Positions 18,413 to 26,174 of a DNA stretch of 64,000 nucleotides are shown piece after piece. The position numbers and the translations under genes were made by a program. The stretch is from SFEL01 sp964392455. Its GTDB lineage: Bacteria; Bacillota; Clostridia; Christensenellales; CAG-138. The notes below the pieces were generated by a model. That model had not been told where the DNA came from, made no database searches, and saw only the letters and a list, made by a program, of their open reading frames with translations. The stretch's first letter is position 1, and each line of letters opens with the position of its first letter. The stretch spans positions 62,001-126,000 of the forward strand of contig CAYMPG010000001.1 of NCBI GenBank assembly GCA_964392455.1, written 5' to 3'.

Positions 18413-19788
18413 TATTCATTTGGCCCCAGTTTTTCTGCCACCTGCACCATGATGGCACATTCCATTCTCTTGCGGAACAGCTTGCAGCCGTAGTCATATA
18501 CGCCCTTTACGCTGCCGGTGGCGTGGTATGCATTTGCAGCGCAGCCGCCGGAGCAGTATAGCCTGGCCCAGCAGTCATGGCAATCCGGGCGGGCGTATAC
18601 GTTACAGGAGGCAAATTCCTGCTGTATATCGGTATTTGTTACGCCATCGTATATGTTGCCCAGCTTGAACCTTTCCTCGCCTACGAACTGATGGCAGGGG
18701 TAAAGGTCTCCCCAGGGGGTGACGGCCATGTATTCCGTTCCGCTGCCGCAGCCGGAAATGCGCTTGTAAATGCAGGGGCCGCCGGTAAGGTCTATCATAT
18801 AATGATAGAAGGTGAAGGGGCGGCCTTCGCGATAGCGCTCAAGCTGGAGCATGGCAAGCTCCTCATACTGCTGAAGCACTATTGGCAGATCCTCCTCGGT
18901 GAGGGCAGAGGGGTCGCCGGGGGAGGTGACCACCGGCTCCATGCTGAGTTCTGTAAAGCCAAGGTCAAGCATGGTTTTTATGTCGGTCAAAAAGTCGGGA
19001 TTAGCGTGGGTAAAGGTGCCCCGCATATAGTAATCCCTGTTGCCACGCTGTCTTACCAGCTCCTGGAATTTGGGCACGATGCGGTCAAAGCTGCCATTTC
19101 CTGCGTAATCCACCCGGAAGCGGTCGTGTATTTCACGGCGGCCGTCAAGCGACAGCACCACGTTGCTCATTTCCTTATTGGCAAAGTCTATCACATCCTG
19201 ATCTATGAGCATACCATTTGTGGTGAGGGTGAAGCGGAAGTTTTTTCCTGCATCCTTTTCTATGCTGCGGGCGTAGGCAACAAGATCCTTTACCACCTGA
19301 AAGTTCATCAGGGGCTCGCCGCCAAAAAAGTCCACCTCCAGGTTTTTGCGGGAGCCGGAATTGGCAATGAGAAAGTCCAGCGCCTGCTTGCCCACCTCGA
19401 AGCTCATCAGCGCCCGCTCGCCATGATACTTGCCCTGGCTTGCAAAGCAATAGGAGCAATTAAGATTGCAGGTGTGGGCAATGTGCAGGCACAAGGCCTT
19501 TACAACGCCTGACGTGCGGGCCTTAAGCTCCCCTGCCATGGGGGCAAAGGTATCGGGGGTGAACAGCTTGCCTGAATCCTTCAGCTCTGTTATCTGGTCA
19601 TAACATTCTGCAATTTCCTCAGGGGCAATATCAGGATGCATGCTGCTTACCAGGGCCACGGCCTGGGATTTATCATTATCCTCATAGAGGCCAATAAGGT
19701 CGTAAGCCACCTGATCCACCACGTGAACAGAGCCGGAGCATACGTCCAGCACGATGTTATAGCCATTTAATTGATATCTGTGTATCAT
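18412..19788 (-). CDS. SCIFF peptide maturase, radical SAM/SPASM protein
   Basis: 458 residues. It begins with a peptide-binding N-terminal region (MIHRYQLNGYNIVLDV), then a radical SAM core with Cys107, Cys111 and Cys114 (CNLNCSYCF), then FFGGEPLMNF, and a C-terminal SPASM region with many cysteines (GCGSG, YPCHQF, CHDCWARLYCSGGC). This is the thioether-forming maturase that links cysteine sulfurs to alpha carbons in the SCIFF peptide. The precursor gene lies 56 bp upstream on the same strand with a hairpin between them. The pair is nearly universal in Clostridia. Confidence 0.96.
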   Translation of the reverse strand: MIHRYQLNGYNIVLDVCSGSVHVVDQVAYDLIGLYEDNDKSQAVALVSSMHPDIAPEEIAECYDQITELKDSGKLFTPDTFAPMAGELKARTSGVVKALCLHIAHTCNLNCSYCFASQGKYHGERALMSFEVGKQALDFLIANSGSRKNLEVDFFGGEPLMNFQVVKDLVAYARSIEKDAGKNFRFTLTTNGMLIDQDVIDFANKEMSNVVLSLDGRREIHDRFRVDYAGNGSFDRIVPKFQELVRQRGNRDYYMRGTFTHANPDFLTDIKTMLDLGFTELSMEPVVTSPGDPSALTEEDLPIVLQQYEELAMLQLERYREGRPFTFYHYMIDLTGGPCIYKRISGCGSGTEYMAVTPWGDLYPCHQFVGEERFKLGNIYDGVTNTDIQQEFASCNVYARPDCHDCWARLYCSGGCAANAYHATGSVKGVYDYGCKLFRKRMECAIMVQVAEKLGPNE

Positions 19789-19803
19789 TTTTATTCCTCA
19801 CAT

Positions 19804-19833
19804 GAAAAATGCCGCCTGAAAGGCGGCGTTTTT
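19804..19833 (-). terminator. Attenuating hairpin between SCIFF gene and maturase
   Basis: On the minus strand GCCGCCT pairs with AGGCGGC (19811-19827) and is followed by five Ts. It lies inside the operon, so it probably lets most transcripts end after the precursor gene and a fraction continue into the maturase, giving excess peptide over enzyme. Confidence 0.8.
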
Positions 19834-19844
19834 ATAAAGCCAGG

Positions 19845-19991
19845 TTATTTATTGCTGTTTTCGCACTTCTGGTTGGCAATGCCGCAGCTGGTCTTGCAGG
19901 CAGACTGGCAGGAAGTCTGGCACTCGCCGCAGCCGCCGTTCTTGGCGCTCTGGCACAGATTACGGGTCTCGATGGTCTGAATATGCTTCAT
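19845..19991 (-). CDS. SCIFF ribosomal peptide precursor
   Basis: 48 residues, start ATG at 19991 with AGGAGGGG upstream. It begins MKHIQTIETRNL and contains the family core GCGECQTSCQSACKTSC, which identifies it as SCIFF (six cysteines in forty-five residues). Cysteines are at 13, 21, 24, 28, 32, 36 and 43, seven in total; Cys13 appears to be additional to the usual six. The threonines inside the core (26, 34) are the expected thioether acceptor positions. The mature product's role is unknown. Followed by an attenuator and the matching maturase. Confidence 0.95.
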   Translation of the reverse strand: MKHIQTIETRNLCQSAKNGGCGECQTSCQSACKTSCGIANQKCENSNK

Positions 19992-20031
19992 TGGGAATAC
20001 CCCTCCTGTTTTGTTAGTTCTTCATTGATAA

Positions 20032-20060
20032 AGTCTATCATGGGGGCGAATAAAAGTCAA
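20032..20060 (-). promoter_or_regulatory. Promoter of the SCIFF operon
   Basis: On the minus strand TTGACT (20060-20055), a 17-base spacer and TAGACT (20037-20032), about 40 bp before the SCIFF start codon. Five and four matches to the sigma-A boxes. Confidence 0.6.
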
Positions 20061-20114
20061 TGTATTTCTTGCCATGTGCGGCCATGCCGCCTGAGGAATA
20101 ATGCGGGTTTATAT

Positions 20115-20144
20115 AAAAGCATCCGCACCGGATGGTACGGATGC
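20115..20144 (-). terminator. Terminator of the minus-strand VanW gene
   Basis: GCATCCG (20119-20125) pairs with CGGATGC (20138-20144). Read on the minus strand it is followed by TTTTAT, 33 bp after the VanW stop codon. Confidence 0.75.
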
Positions 20145-20176
20145 TGAAACAATGCTGATTATTATGGCTGGGCCGG

Positions 20177-21844
20177 TTATTGTGCGGCGCCGGCAGTGCC
20201 TGTTGCATCGGTTGTGGCATTGGCAAGGGTGAGATTGCCATCGGCATCTGCCACAAGCTGATTCATGGGGTCAAGGGGCTGACCTGCGTAGCCGGGCCAT
20301 ACATAGTAACGGGTGGGGTGCATTTTGTAGGTGGTAAGGCCGATGGACTTGGTATCCACGGTTTTGCCATCGAGCTTGTAGGTCTTGAAGGACTCATAAA
20401 CGTAGCCGGTAACGGCCTTGTTCTTTACCATCCAGTAGGGAGAGTAGAGGGAGTTCTTTACTTCGTATTCCGGTTCGCCCGGGATAAGCTCTTCAACCAG
20501 CTTGGAGCTGAGCTCTATTTCATCGAAGGTATCAGGGAAGGGCTCGCCGTATATATCGCAATGGACTACATAGTTTACCGTATCTATCCAGGTAAATACA
20601 TATACGGGGGACTCGGTATTGTTTTTCCACTTGAAATCTATTTCGCCGGTAACGGTATTTATGGTGGCATCAAGGCCATTGGGGTAGCCGCTGGGGGTGG
20701 AGTGGGCACGGCGGTAGACTACCTCATAATCGCCATAAAGCACGGCCATATAGGCAGTGCTGGCAATCTGGCACACGCCGCCGCCGGGCTGATCCTCATG
20801 ATCTGCACCGCCGGAGATAACGGCAGGGGCGGCCTTCCAGCCATTTGCAAAGGTACGATCCCCAAGTATGCCATTGGCAGAGAATTCCTCGCCGGGCAGC
20901 AGAGTTTTGCCGTATACCATGCCGCAGGCCTTTTCAAGATTGAAGCAGCGGTTTGAATTGCGGCGCTTATTCTTGTAGCTGGTGGAGGCGGAGCCCCTGA
21001 GCACCAGGCCCTCCTTAAGGGTCTCTATGGTGACATCGGACTGTATGGGGGCCATCTGCACCTCTATATCGCCAAAGTCCAGCGCTTCACAGCGCTGCTG
21101 AACCGTTGCCATAAGGCCGGGCACATCCACGCCGTAGCCATCCACAGCCTCGGTGAACTCGAAGAAAACATCCCTTACGTCTGTAATGGCGATGGCTTCC
21201 TCGCTGAGCTTTGCTTCCTTTGCAGCCTCGCCTATAATGCCAAGGTTGCGGGTATCAGAAGCGCCGGTCTCCTTTTTTACTTCCGGCATACGCACGGTGT
21301 AGGAGGCGGGGGTGGGCGCTATGGTAACGGCATCTGCGAAGGAGTGGATAAAGTCTTCCACGCCGGTGGGCTCAACGGTATAGCTCAGAGTGAAATCACG
21401 GCCGTTTTCTTTTATATCCCGCATCTGGGCGCGAAGGTCGGAATATTCCCCTTCACGGGCAAGGCTCATGGCCTCCGTAAGCACCTCATCGGTATTGAAG
21501 GAAACGGTAAAGCGGGAGGAATCTGCGGTATAGCTCTGGCCGTTGCAGGTAAAGTTAAGGTGTACGCCGGAGGTGATGTCCTTTTCGGCGGAGCCTGCAA
21601 GGAGAGTGCGCGCATCATCCATGGTAAGGCCGGAAATATCCACCCCGTTTACGGAAATACCCTCATGGAAGGTGGTACCGTTCATTATGGCTACCCGCTG
21701 CTGCTCCCTGTATATTACGAAATAGTACAGCGTTCCCAGCACTGCCACCAGCACTGCAAGCACTATCAGCAGGGTCCTGAGGGCCTTGTTGGCGGGCTGC
21801 TTTTTGGTTTTTCTTGAGGTCTTTTCCCTGGCGTTAGTTTCCAT
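20177..21844 (-). CDS. VanW family membrane-anchored protein (copy 1)
   Basis: 555 residues. A Lys/Arg-rich cytoplasmic tail and one membrane helix (about 23-46) anchor a large extracellular part. Two stretches near 60-250 resemble the YoaR-type putative peptidoglycan-binding region (GISVNGVDISGLTMDDAR). The VanW domain follows, with LLPGEEFSANGILGDRT and the GGGVCQIAST motif near residue 360. VanW proteins sit in glycopeptide-resistance clusters and are common in spore formers, but their reaction is unknown. The C-terminal 100 residues are unusual next to the other two VanW proteins here, lacking an obvious G5-type tail. It stands alone with its own promoter and terminator. Confidence 0.88.
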   Translation of the reverse strand: METNAREKTSRKTKKQPANKALRTLLIVLAVLVAVLGTLYYFVIYREQQRVAIMNGTTFHEGISVNGVDISGLTMDDARTLLAGSAEKDITSGVHLNFTCNGQSYTADSSRFTVSFNTDEVLTEAMSLAREGEYSDLRAQMRDIKENGRDFTLSYTVEPTGVEDFIHSFADAVTIAPTPASYTVRMPEVKKETGASDTRNLGIIGEAAKEAKLSEEAIAITDVRDVFFEFTEAVDGYGVDVPGLMATVQQRCEALDFGDIEVQMAPIQSDVTIETLKEGLVLRGSASTSYKNKRRNSNRCFNLEKACGMVYGKTLLPGEEFSANGILGDRTFANGWKAAPAVISGGADHEDQPGGGVCQIASTAYMAVLYGDYEVVYRRAHSTPSGYPNGLDATINTVTGEIDFKWKNNTESPVYVFTWIDTVNYVVHCDIYGEPFPDTFDEIELSSKLVEELIPGEPEYEVKNSLYSPYWMVKNKAVTGYVYESFKTYKLDGKTVDTKSIGLTTYKMHPTRYYVWPGYAGQPLDPMNQLVADADGNLTLANATTDATGTAGAAQ

Positions 21845-21917
21845 TGATTCTCCGCTTTCTCTTTAGTAGTTATTGTTGCTGAAAGCATAAAGGCGCATAC
21901 TACGCCTATGCCTTTAC

Positions 21918-21946
21918 ATTATATGCGATTTCGAATACAAGGTAAA
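21918..21946 (-). promoter_or_regulatory. Promoter of the VanW copy 1 gene
   Basis: On the minus strand TTTACC (21946-21941), a 17-base spacer and a perfect TATAAT (21923-21918), about 75 bp before the start codon. The rest of the 248-bp divergent region (21845-22092) showed no other clear signal. Confidence 0.6.
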
Positions 21947-22092
21947 GCCCCGGCGAGGCCCTAAAATCAATACAATTTGTTAATTTTTATAGTTTTCCTC
22001 CGGGGCAGCTTATATATTGCATAACGGTGCGGCAGATGTTAAAATAACCTATTGTGATATAAAAGGCATTTATACAGGGAGGTAATCTGCCC

Positions 22093-22719
22093 ATGCGGGA
22101 GAATAGCGTAAGGACCATGGTGCTGTATGGCATGTTTATAGCGGTGATATTCCTGCTGGGGCTCACCCCCCTGGGCTACATATATCTCCCCATGGCTGCC
22201 ATAACCACGGTACACATTCCCGTGATAGTGGGCGGCTATACCCTTGGCAAAAAGGGCGGCGCAGTGCTGGGCTTTTTCTTTGGGCTTACCAGCCTTATAA
22301 GCTGCTTTACCACGCCTGACGCCACGGCGGCCGTAATACTGGGCACCGGCACAGGCTTTGGCCCATACAATCTGCTGCTGATACTGGCGGTGATATTCCT
22401 GCCCAGGGTGCTTACGGGCCTTTTCTCTGCCGCAATTTACCAGCTCATTGGCAAAAACGGCAGGCGGCAGATAGCCGCCATGGGGGTGAGCGCATTTGTG
22501 GGCAGCATGACCAATACGGTATTTTACCTGGGCGGCCTGTACATACTCGCCTTTGAGCAGTCTGCACAGATAATGGGCGTGGCAGGCAATGCGCTGCTGG
22601 CTGCGCTTCTTGGCATAGTGGCCAGCAATGGCATAATAGAGGCCATTGCCGCCGTGGTGATATGCACTGCTGTGGGTAAGGCCCTAAGCCTTTACACTGA
22701 CAGAAACAAAAACAAATAA
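22093..22719 (+). CDS. ECF transporter S component, probably for pantothenate
   Basis: 208 residues, about six membrane helices, with the short N-terminal sequence and small-residue-rich helices of ECF substrate-binding (S) proteins. Such proteins capture a vitamin and use a shared energizing module (EcfA, EcfA', EcfT) coded elsewhere. The substrate is inferred from context: the next gene, 23 bp downstream, is coaX, which phosphorylates pantothenate, so uptake followed by trapping makes sense. GGGAGG lies just upstream of the ATG at 22093. Another vitamin or precursor cannot be excluded from sequence alone. Confidence 0.82.
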   Translation: MRENSVRTMVLYGMFIAVIFLLGLTPLGYIYLPMAAITTVHIPVIVGGYTLGKKGGAVLGFFFGLTSLISCFTTPDATAAVILGTGTGFGPYNLLLILAVIFLPRVLTGLFSAAIYQLIGKNGRRQIAAMGVSAFVGSMTNTVFYLGGLYILAFEQSAQIMGVAGNALLAALLGIVASNGIIEAIAAVVICTAVGKALSLYTDRNKNK

Positions 22720-22742
22720 TCTGCGATTGGAGATATTCACCT

Positions 22743-23510
22743 ATGCTGATGGTAATGGACATAGGCAACACCAACGTCAAGACCGGGCTTTTTGTGGATG
22801 GCAAGCTCAGGAATTCCTGGAGGCTGCAGACCAATCAGCGCCGCACGGCCGATGAGTACGGCACCATGATGGAAAACTTTTTCCGTCATCTCAATATACC
22901 CACCTCCGCTGTGGACGGCATAATAATGTCCTCAGTAATACCCTCCATGAACTACACCATGGAGCATATGTGCGAGCTGTATTTTCCAAACCACCAGGTA
23001 ATGGTGGTAAGCAGCGAAATGAACCTTGGCCTCAATATAAAATACGACCTGCCCTCTCAGCTTGGGTCAGACCGAATATGCAATGCAGTGGAGGCCTATC
23101 ATCGCTATGGTGGGCCCTGCGTGGTGGTAGACTTTGGCACCGCCACAAACTTTGCGGTAATATCAAAGGAGGGCGATTTCCTGGGCGGCCTTATCTGCCC
23201 CGGCATAATGGTATCTGCCGATGCACTGGTGGAGCGGGCTGCTATGCTGCACAAGGTGGAGTATGTAAAGCCTGAAAAGGTGATTGGCACCAATACAAAG
23301 GAGGGCATACAGTCCGGCGTTATCAGGGGGTATGTGGGCCAGGTGGATTACATACTTCAGCAGATAGAAAAGGAACTGGGGGCAAAGCCCATCGTAATAG
23401 CCACAGGCGGTATGTCAGGCATGATAGCCAGCGAAACAAAGCGCATAGATGTGGTGAACCACACCCTTACCCTAGAGGGACTTGCAAGAATATACGAGAT
23501 GAACAAATAG
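22743..23510 (+). CDS. coaX: Type III pantothenate kinase
   Basis: 255 residues, usual for CoaX. The N-terminal phosphate-binding motif DIGNTN is at residues 6-11. A second conserved region, GSDRICNAVEAY, and the VVDFGTATNF motif follow, as in ASKHA-fold type III kinases. It catalyses ATP-dependent phosphorylation of pantothenate, the first step of CoA synthesis. It is preceded by a likely pantothenate ECF S component, and its stop lies 3 bp from the end of a convergent small gene with no terminator between them. Confidence 0.95.
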   Translation: MLMVMDIGNTNVKTGLFVDGKLRNSWRLQTNQRRTADEYGTMMENFFRHLNIPTSAVDGIIMSSVIPSMNYTMEHMCELYFPNHQVMVVSSEMNLGLNIKYDLPSQLGSDRICNAVEAYHRYGGPCVVVDFGTATNFAVISKEGDFLGGLICPGIMVSADALVERAAMLHKVEYVKPEKVIGTNTKEGIQSGVIRGYVGQVDYILQQIEKELGAKPIVIATGGMSGMIASETKRIDVVNHTLTLEGLARIYEMNK

Positions 23511-23513
23511 CCC

Positions 23514-23684
23514 TCAGCGGCACAGGTAATCCACAACGCAGCCCGTGCTGAACAGCACCTGCAATATAAAAAGCACATAGCATACATTGCGCCGGAGGGT
23601 ATCCTTCCGGCGCTTAAATATTTCAGCGCCTATAAGGGGCACCAGGGGTATCGCCCCGGCGTAGAATAGCAGAATCAGCGTCAT
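23514..23684 (-). CDS. Small membrane protein, unknown
   Basis: 56 residues from ATG at 23684, chosen because AAAGGAGG lies seven bases upstream; longer in-frame versions have no such site. Two hydrophobic stretches (about 1-20 and 34-50) flank a basic loop (KRRKDTLRR), so it is a predicted two-pass membrane protein. No family recognised. It is convergent with coaX. Confidence 0.55.
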   Translation of the reverse strand: MTLILLFYAGAIPLVPLIGAEIFKRRKDTLRRNVCYVLFILQVLFSTGCVVDYLCR

Positions 23685-23800
23685 GGCTAAGCCTCCTTTG
23701 ATATATGGTGTAACACCTGCAGGATACCATCTGCATATATGGCGGTGCGATAGTGGAAGGATGGAAAAGGGGGAATAATATAGTGCGTGGGTGGGGAGTG

Positions 23801-23823
23801 CTGTGCTATAATAGGAAGCACAG
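23801..23823 (+). promoter_or_regulatory. Extended -10 promoter inside a palindrome
   Basis: TGCTATAAT (an extended -10 element, TATAAT at 23807-23812) lies inside the inverted repeat CTGTGCT (23801-23807) / AGCACAG (23817-23823). No good -35 box is visible. The palindrome over the -10 looks like a repressor site for the downstream Dabb-domain gene. Confidence 0.45.
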
Positions 23824-23871
23824 GGCACTGTTGAATTATTGGAAAAATACATCACACAAGGAGATAGAATA

Positions 23872-24153
23872 ATGGTAACTCACATCGTATGCCACAAGTA
23901 CACCGACCGTGAGGAGGCAAAGAAGATAGCCCCCATGCTCAAGGCTCTGGTGGGCAAGGTGCCCGGCCTTATCAGCATGGAAGCAGGGGCGGATTTTATG
24001 GGCAGCGGCAGGAGCTATGACCTTGCCCTGATAGCCAAGTTTGAATCCAGGGAGGATCTTGCAGTGTATGCGGATCATCCGGAGCATGTTAAGGTAAAGC
24101 AGTATATCCATACCGTGCTGGAAAACGGCATATCAGTGGATTTTGAGGACTGA
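23872..24153 (+). CDS. Dabb (stress-responsive A/B barrel) domain protein
   Basis: 93 residues from ATG 23872, with AAGGAG upstream; an upstream in-frame ATG at 23839 lacks one. The pattern VTHIVCHKY at the start, a central DLALIAKFESREDLAVYADHPEH segment and an acidic end fits the dimeric alpha-beta barrel Dabb family. Members range from stress proteins to small enzymes, so no reaction is assigned. It sits just before uvrB, from which it is separated by 13 bp. Confidence 0.82.
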   Translation: MVTHIVCHKYTDREEAKKIAPMLKALVGKVPGLISMEAGADFMGSGRSYDLALIAKFESREDLAVYADHPEHVKVKQYIHTVLENGISVDFED

Positions 24154-24166
24154 TAAAGAAAAAAGC

Positions 24167-26173
24167 ATGGGCGAATTCAAAGTAGTATCCCCATTCCAGC
24201 CTCAGGGTGACCAGCCTGAGGCTATTGCTGCGCTCAGCGAAGGGGTAAAGGCAGGGGAAAAGCTGCAGGTGCTGCTGGGCGTCACAGGCAGCGGCAAGAC
24301 CTATACCATGGCCAAGGTGATAGAGCAGGTACAGAAGCCCACCCTGGTCATAGCGCATAATAAGACCCTTGCGGCCCAGCTCTGCGGCGAGCTGAGGGAG
24401 TTTTTCCCGGATAGCGCCGTGGAGTATTTCGTATCCTATTACGATTACTATCAGCCTGAGGCGTATATTGCCGCATCAGATACCTATATAGAAAAGGTTG
24501 CCACGGTAAATGATGAAATAGATAAGCTGCGCCACAGCGCCACCTGTGCGCTCAATGAGCGGAGGGACGTTATAATCGTGGCCTCTGTCAGCTGCATATA
24601 TGCTCTGGGCGACCCGGCAGAGTATCTTAAGCTGTCCATATCCCTGAGAAAGGGCATGACGATAGAGCGGGATGAGGTGATGCGCCATCTGGTGGATATA
24701 CAGTATCAGCGCAATGAGTACGACTTTGTTCGCGGTACATTCCGGGCTAAGGGGGATGTGCTGGAGATATTCCCATCAAACTGGTCTGATAAGGCGCTGA
24801 GAATAGAGTTTTTTGGCGATGAGATAGAGCGCATCAGCGAGGTGAACTGTATTACCGGCGAAATATTGCTGGACAGGGCCCACGTTGCAGTGTTCCCCGC
24901 ATCACACTATGCTACCGGGCGGGATAAGCTCGTCCAGGCGCTGGGGGATATTGAAAAAGACCTTTATGACAGGGTGGCGGAGCTTAAGGCTCAGGATAAG
25001 CTGCTGGAGGCCCAGCGGCTGGAGCAGCGTACCCAGTACGATATGGAAATGATGCGGGAGATAGGCTATTGCCAGGGAATAGAAAACTATTCCCGCTATT
25101 TTGACGGGCGCAAGCCCGGCCAGCCGCCATACACCCTTATCGACTATTTCCCTGAGGATTTCCTCATGATAATAGACGAATCCCACGTGACCCTGCCCCA
25201 GGTGCGGGGAATGTACAGCGGAGACTTTTCCCGCAAAAAGGAGCTGGTGGAATACGGCTTCCGCATACCCAGCGCCTTTGATAACAGGCCGCTGAAGTTT
25301 GATGAATTCAGTGAGCGGATAAATCAGCTTATCTGCGTATCTGCAACGCCTGGCGAGTATGAGCTGGGCCTTGCGGAAAGGGTGGCGGAGCAGGTGATAC
25401 GCCCCACCGGCCTATTGGATCCGGAAATAGATATCCGTCCTGTAACAGGGCAGGTGGATGATCTGCTGGGCGAAATAAGAAAAAACACCCAGAATGGCTA
25501 CAGGACTCTCGTTACCACCCTTACCAAGCGCATGGCGGAGATGCTCACCGAGTATCTTGACGGCATGGGGGTAAAGGTAAGGTATATGCACTCTGAGATA
25601 GAAACCATAGAGCGCATGGAGATAATACGTGATCTGCGGCTGGGCGAATTTGACGTGCTGGTGGGCATAAACCTGCTGAGGGAGGGCCTTGACCTGCCTG
25701 AGGTGGGGCTGGTAGCCATACTGGATGCGGATAAGGAGGGCTTCCTGCGCTCTGCAACCTCCCTTATACAGACCATTGGCCGGGCAGCAAGAAACGTTGA
25801 CGGCCGGGTAATAATGTATGCCGATGAGATAACCCCTTCCATGCGTACAGCCATAGATGAGACTGCACGGCGAAGGGAAAAGCAGCAGGCCTACAATCTG
25901 GCCCACAATATTACGCCCAGGAGCGTTACCAAGGCCGTTCATGACATTATAGAGATAAGCGGCCGCCCAAAGGAGAAGGCAGGAGAAAACCTGGAAGCAC
26001 AGATAGAGCTTATCAGAGAGCAGATGCGTGCTGCAGCAGCGGAGCTGGATTTTGAGACTGCTGCAAAGCTGAGAGACAGGCTCTTTGACCTTACCGGGGA
26101 GGATAAACCCAGAAAGACTGCGCCGGGTACCCCCGGCAGCAAGCGAAACGCAAGAGGAAGAACGAGAAAATAG
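24167..26173 (+). CDS. uvrB: Excinuclease ABC subunit B
   Basis: 668 residues from ATG 24167, matching the usual UvrB start (GEFKVVSPFQPQGDQPEAI). A Walker A motif GVTGSGKT is at 38-45, the beta-hairpin region (YYDYYQPEAYI) follows, then helicase motifs (IDESHV, GINLLREGLDLPEV, QTIGRAARN), and a C-terminal UVR motif (EAQIELIREQMRAAAAEL) that binds UvrC. An in-frame TTG at 24143 exists but is less likely. It acts in nucleotide excision repair with UvrA, whose gene starts 2 bp after the stop. Confidence 0.97.
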   Translation: MGEFKVVSPFQPQGDQPEAIAALSEGVKAGEKLQVLLGVTGSGKTYTMAKVIEQVQKPTLVIAHNKTLAAQLCGELREFFPDSAVEYFVSYYDYYQPEAYIAASDTYIEKVATVNDEIDKLRHSATCALNERRDVIIVASVSCIYALGDPAEYLKLSISLRKGMTIERDEVMRHLVDIQYQRNEYDFVRGTFRAKGDVLEIFPSNWSDKALRIEFFGDEIERISEVNCITGEILLDRAHVAVFPASHYATGRDKLVQALGDIEKDLYDRVAELKAQDKLLEAQRLEQRTQYDMEMMREIGYCQGIENYSRYFDGRKPGQPPYTLIDYFPEDFLMIIDESHVTLPQVRGMYSGDFSRKKELVEYGFRIPSAFDNRPLKFDEFSERINQLICVSATPGEYELGLAERVAEQVIRPTGLLDPEIDIRPVTGQVDDLLGEIRKNTQNGYRTLVTTLTKRMAEMLTEYLDGMGVKVRYMHSEIETIERMEIIRDLRLGEFDVLVGINLLREGLDLPEVGLVAILDADKEGFLRSATSLIQTIGRAARNVDGRVIMYADEITPSMRTAIDETARRREKQQAYNLAHNITPRSVTKAVHDIIEISGRPKEKAGENLEAQIELIREQMRAAAAELDFETAAKLRDRLFDLTGEDKPRKTAPGTPGSKRNARGRTRK

Positions 26174-26174
26174 C

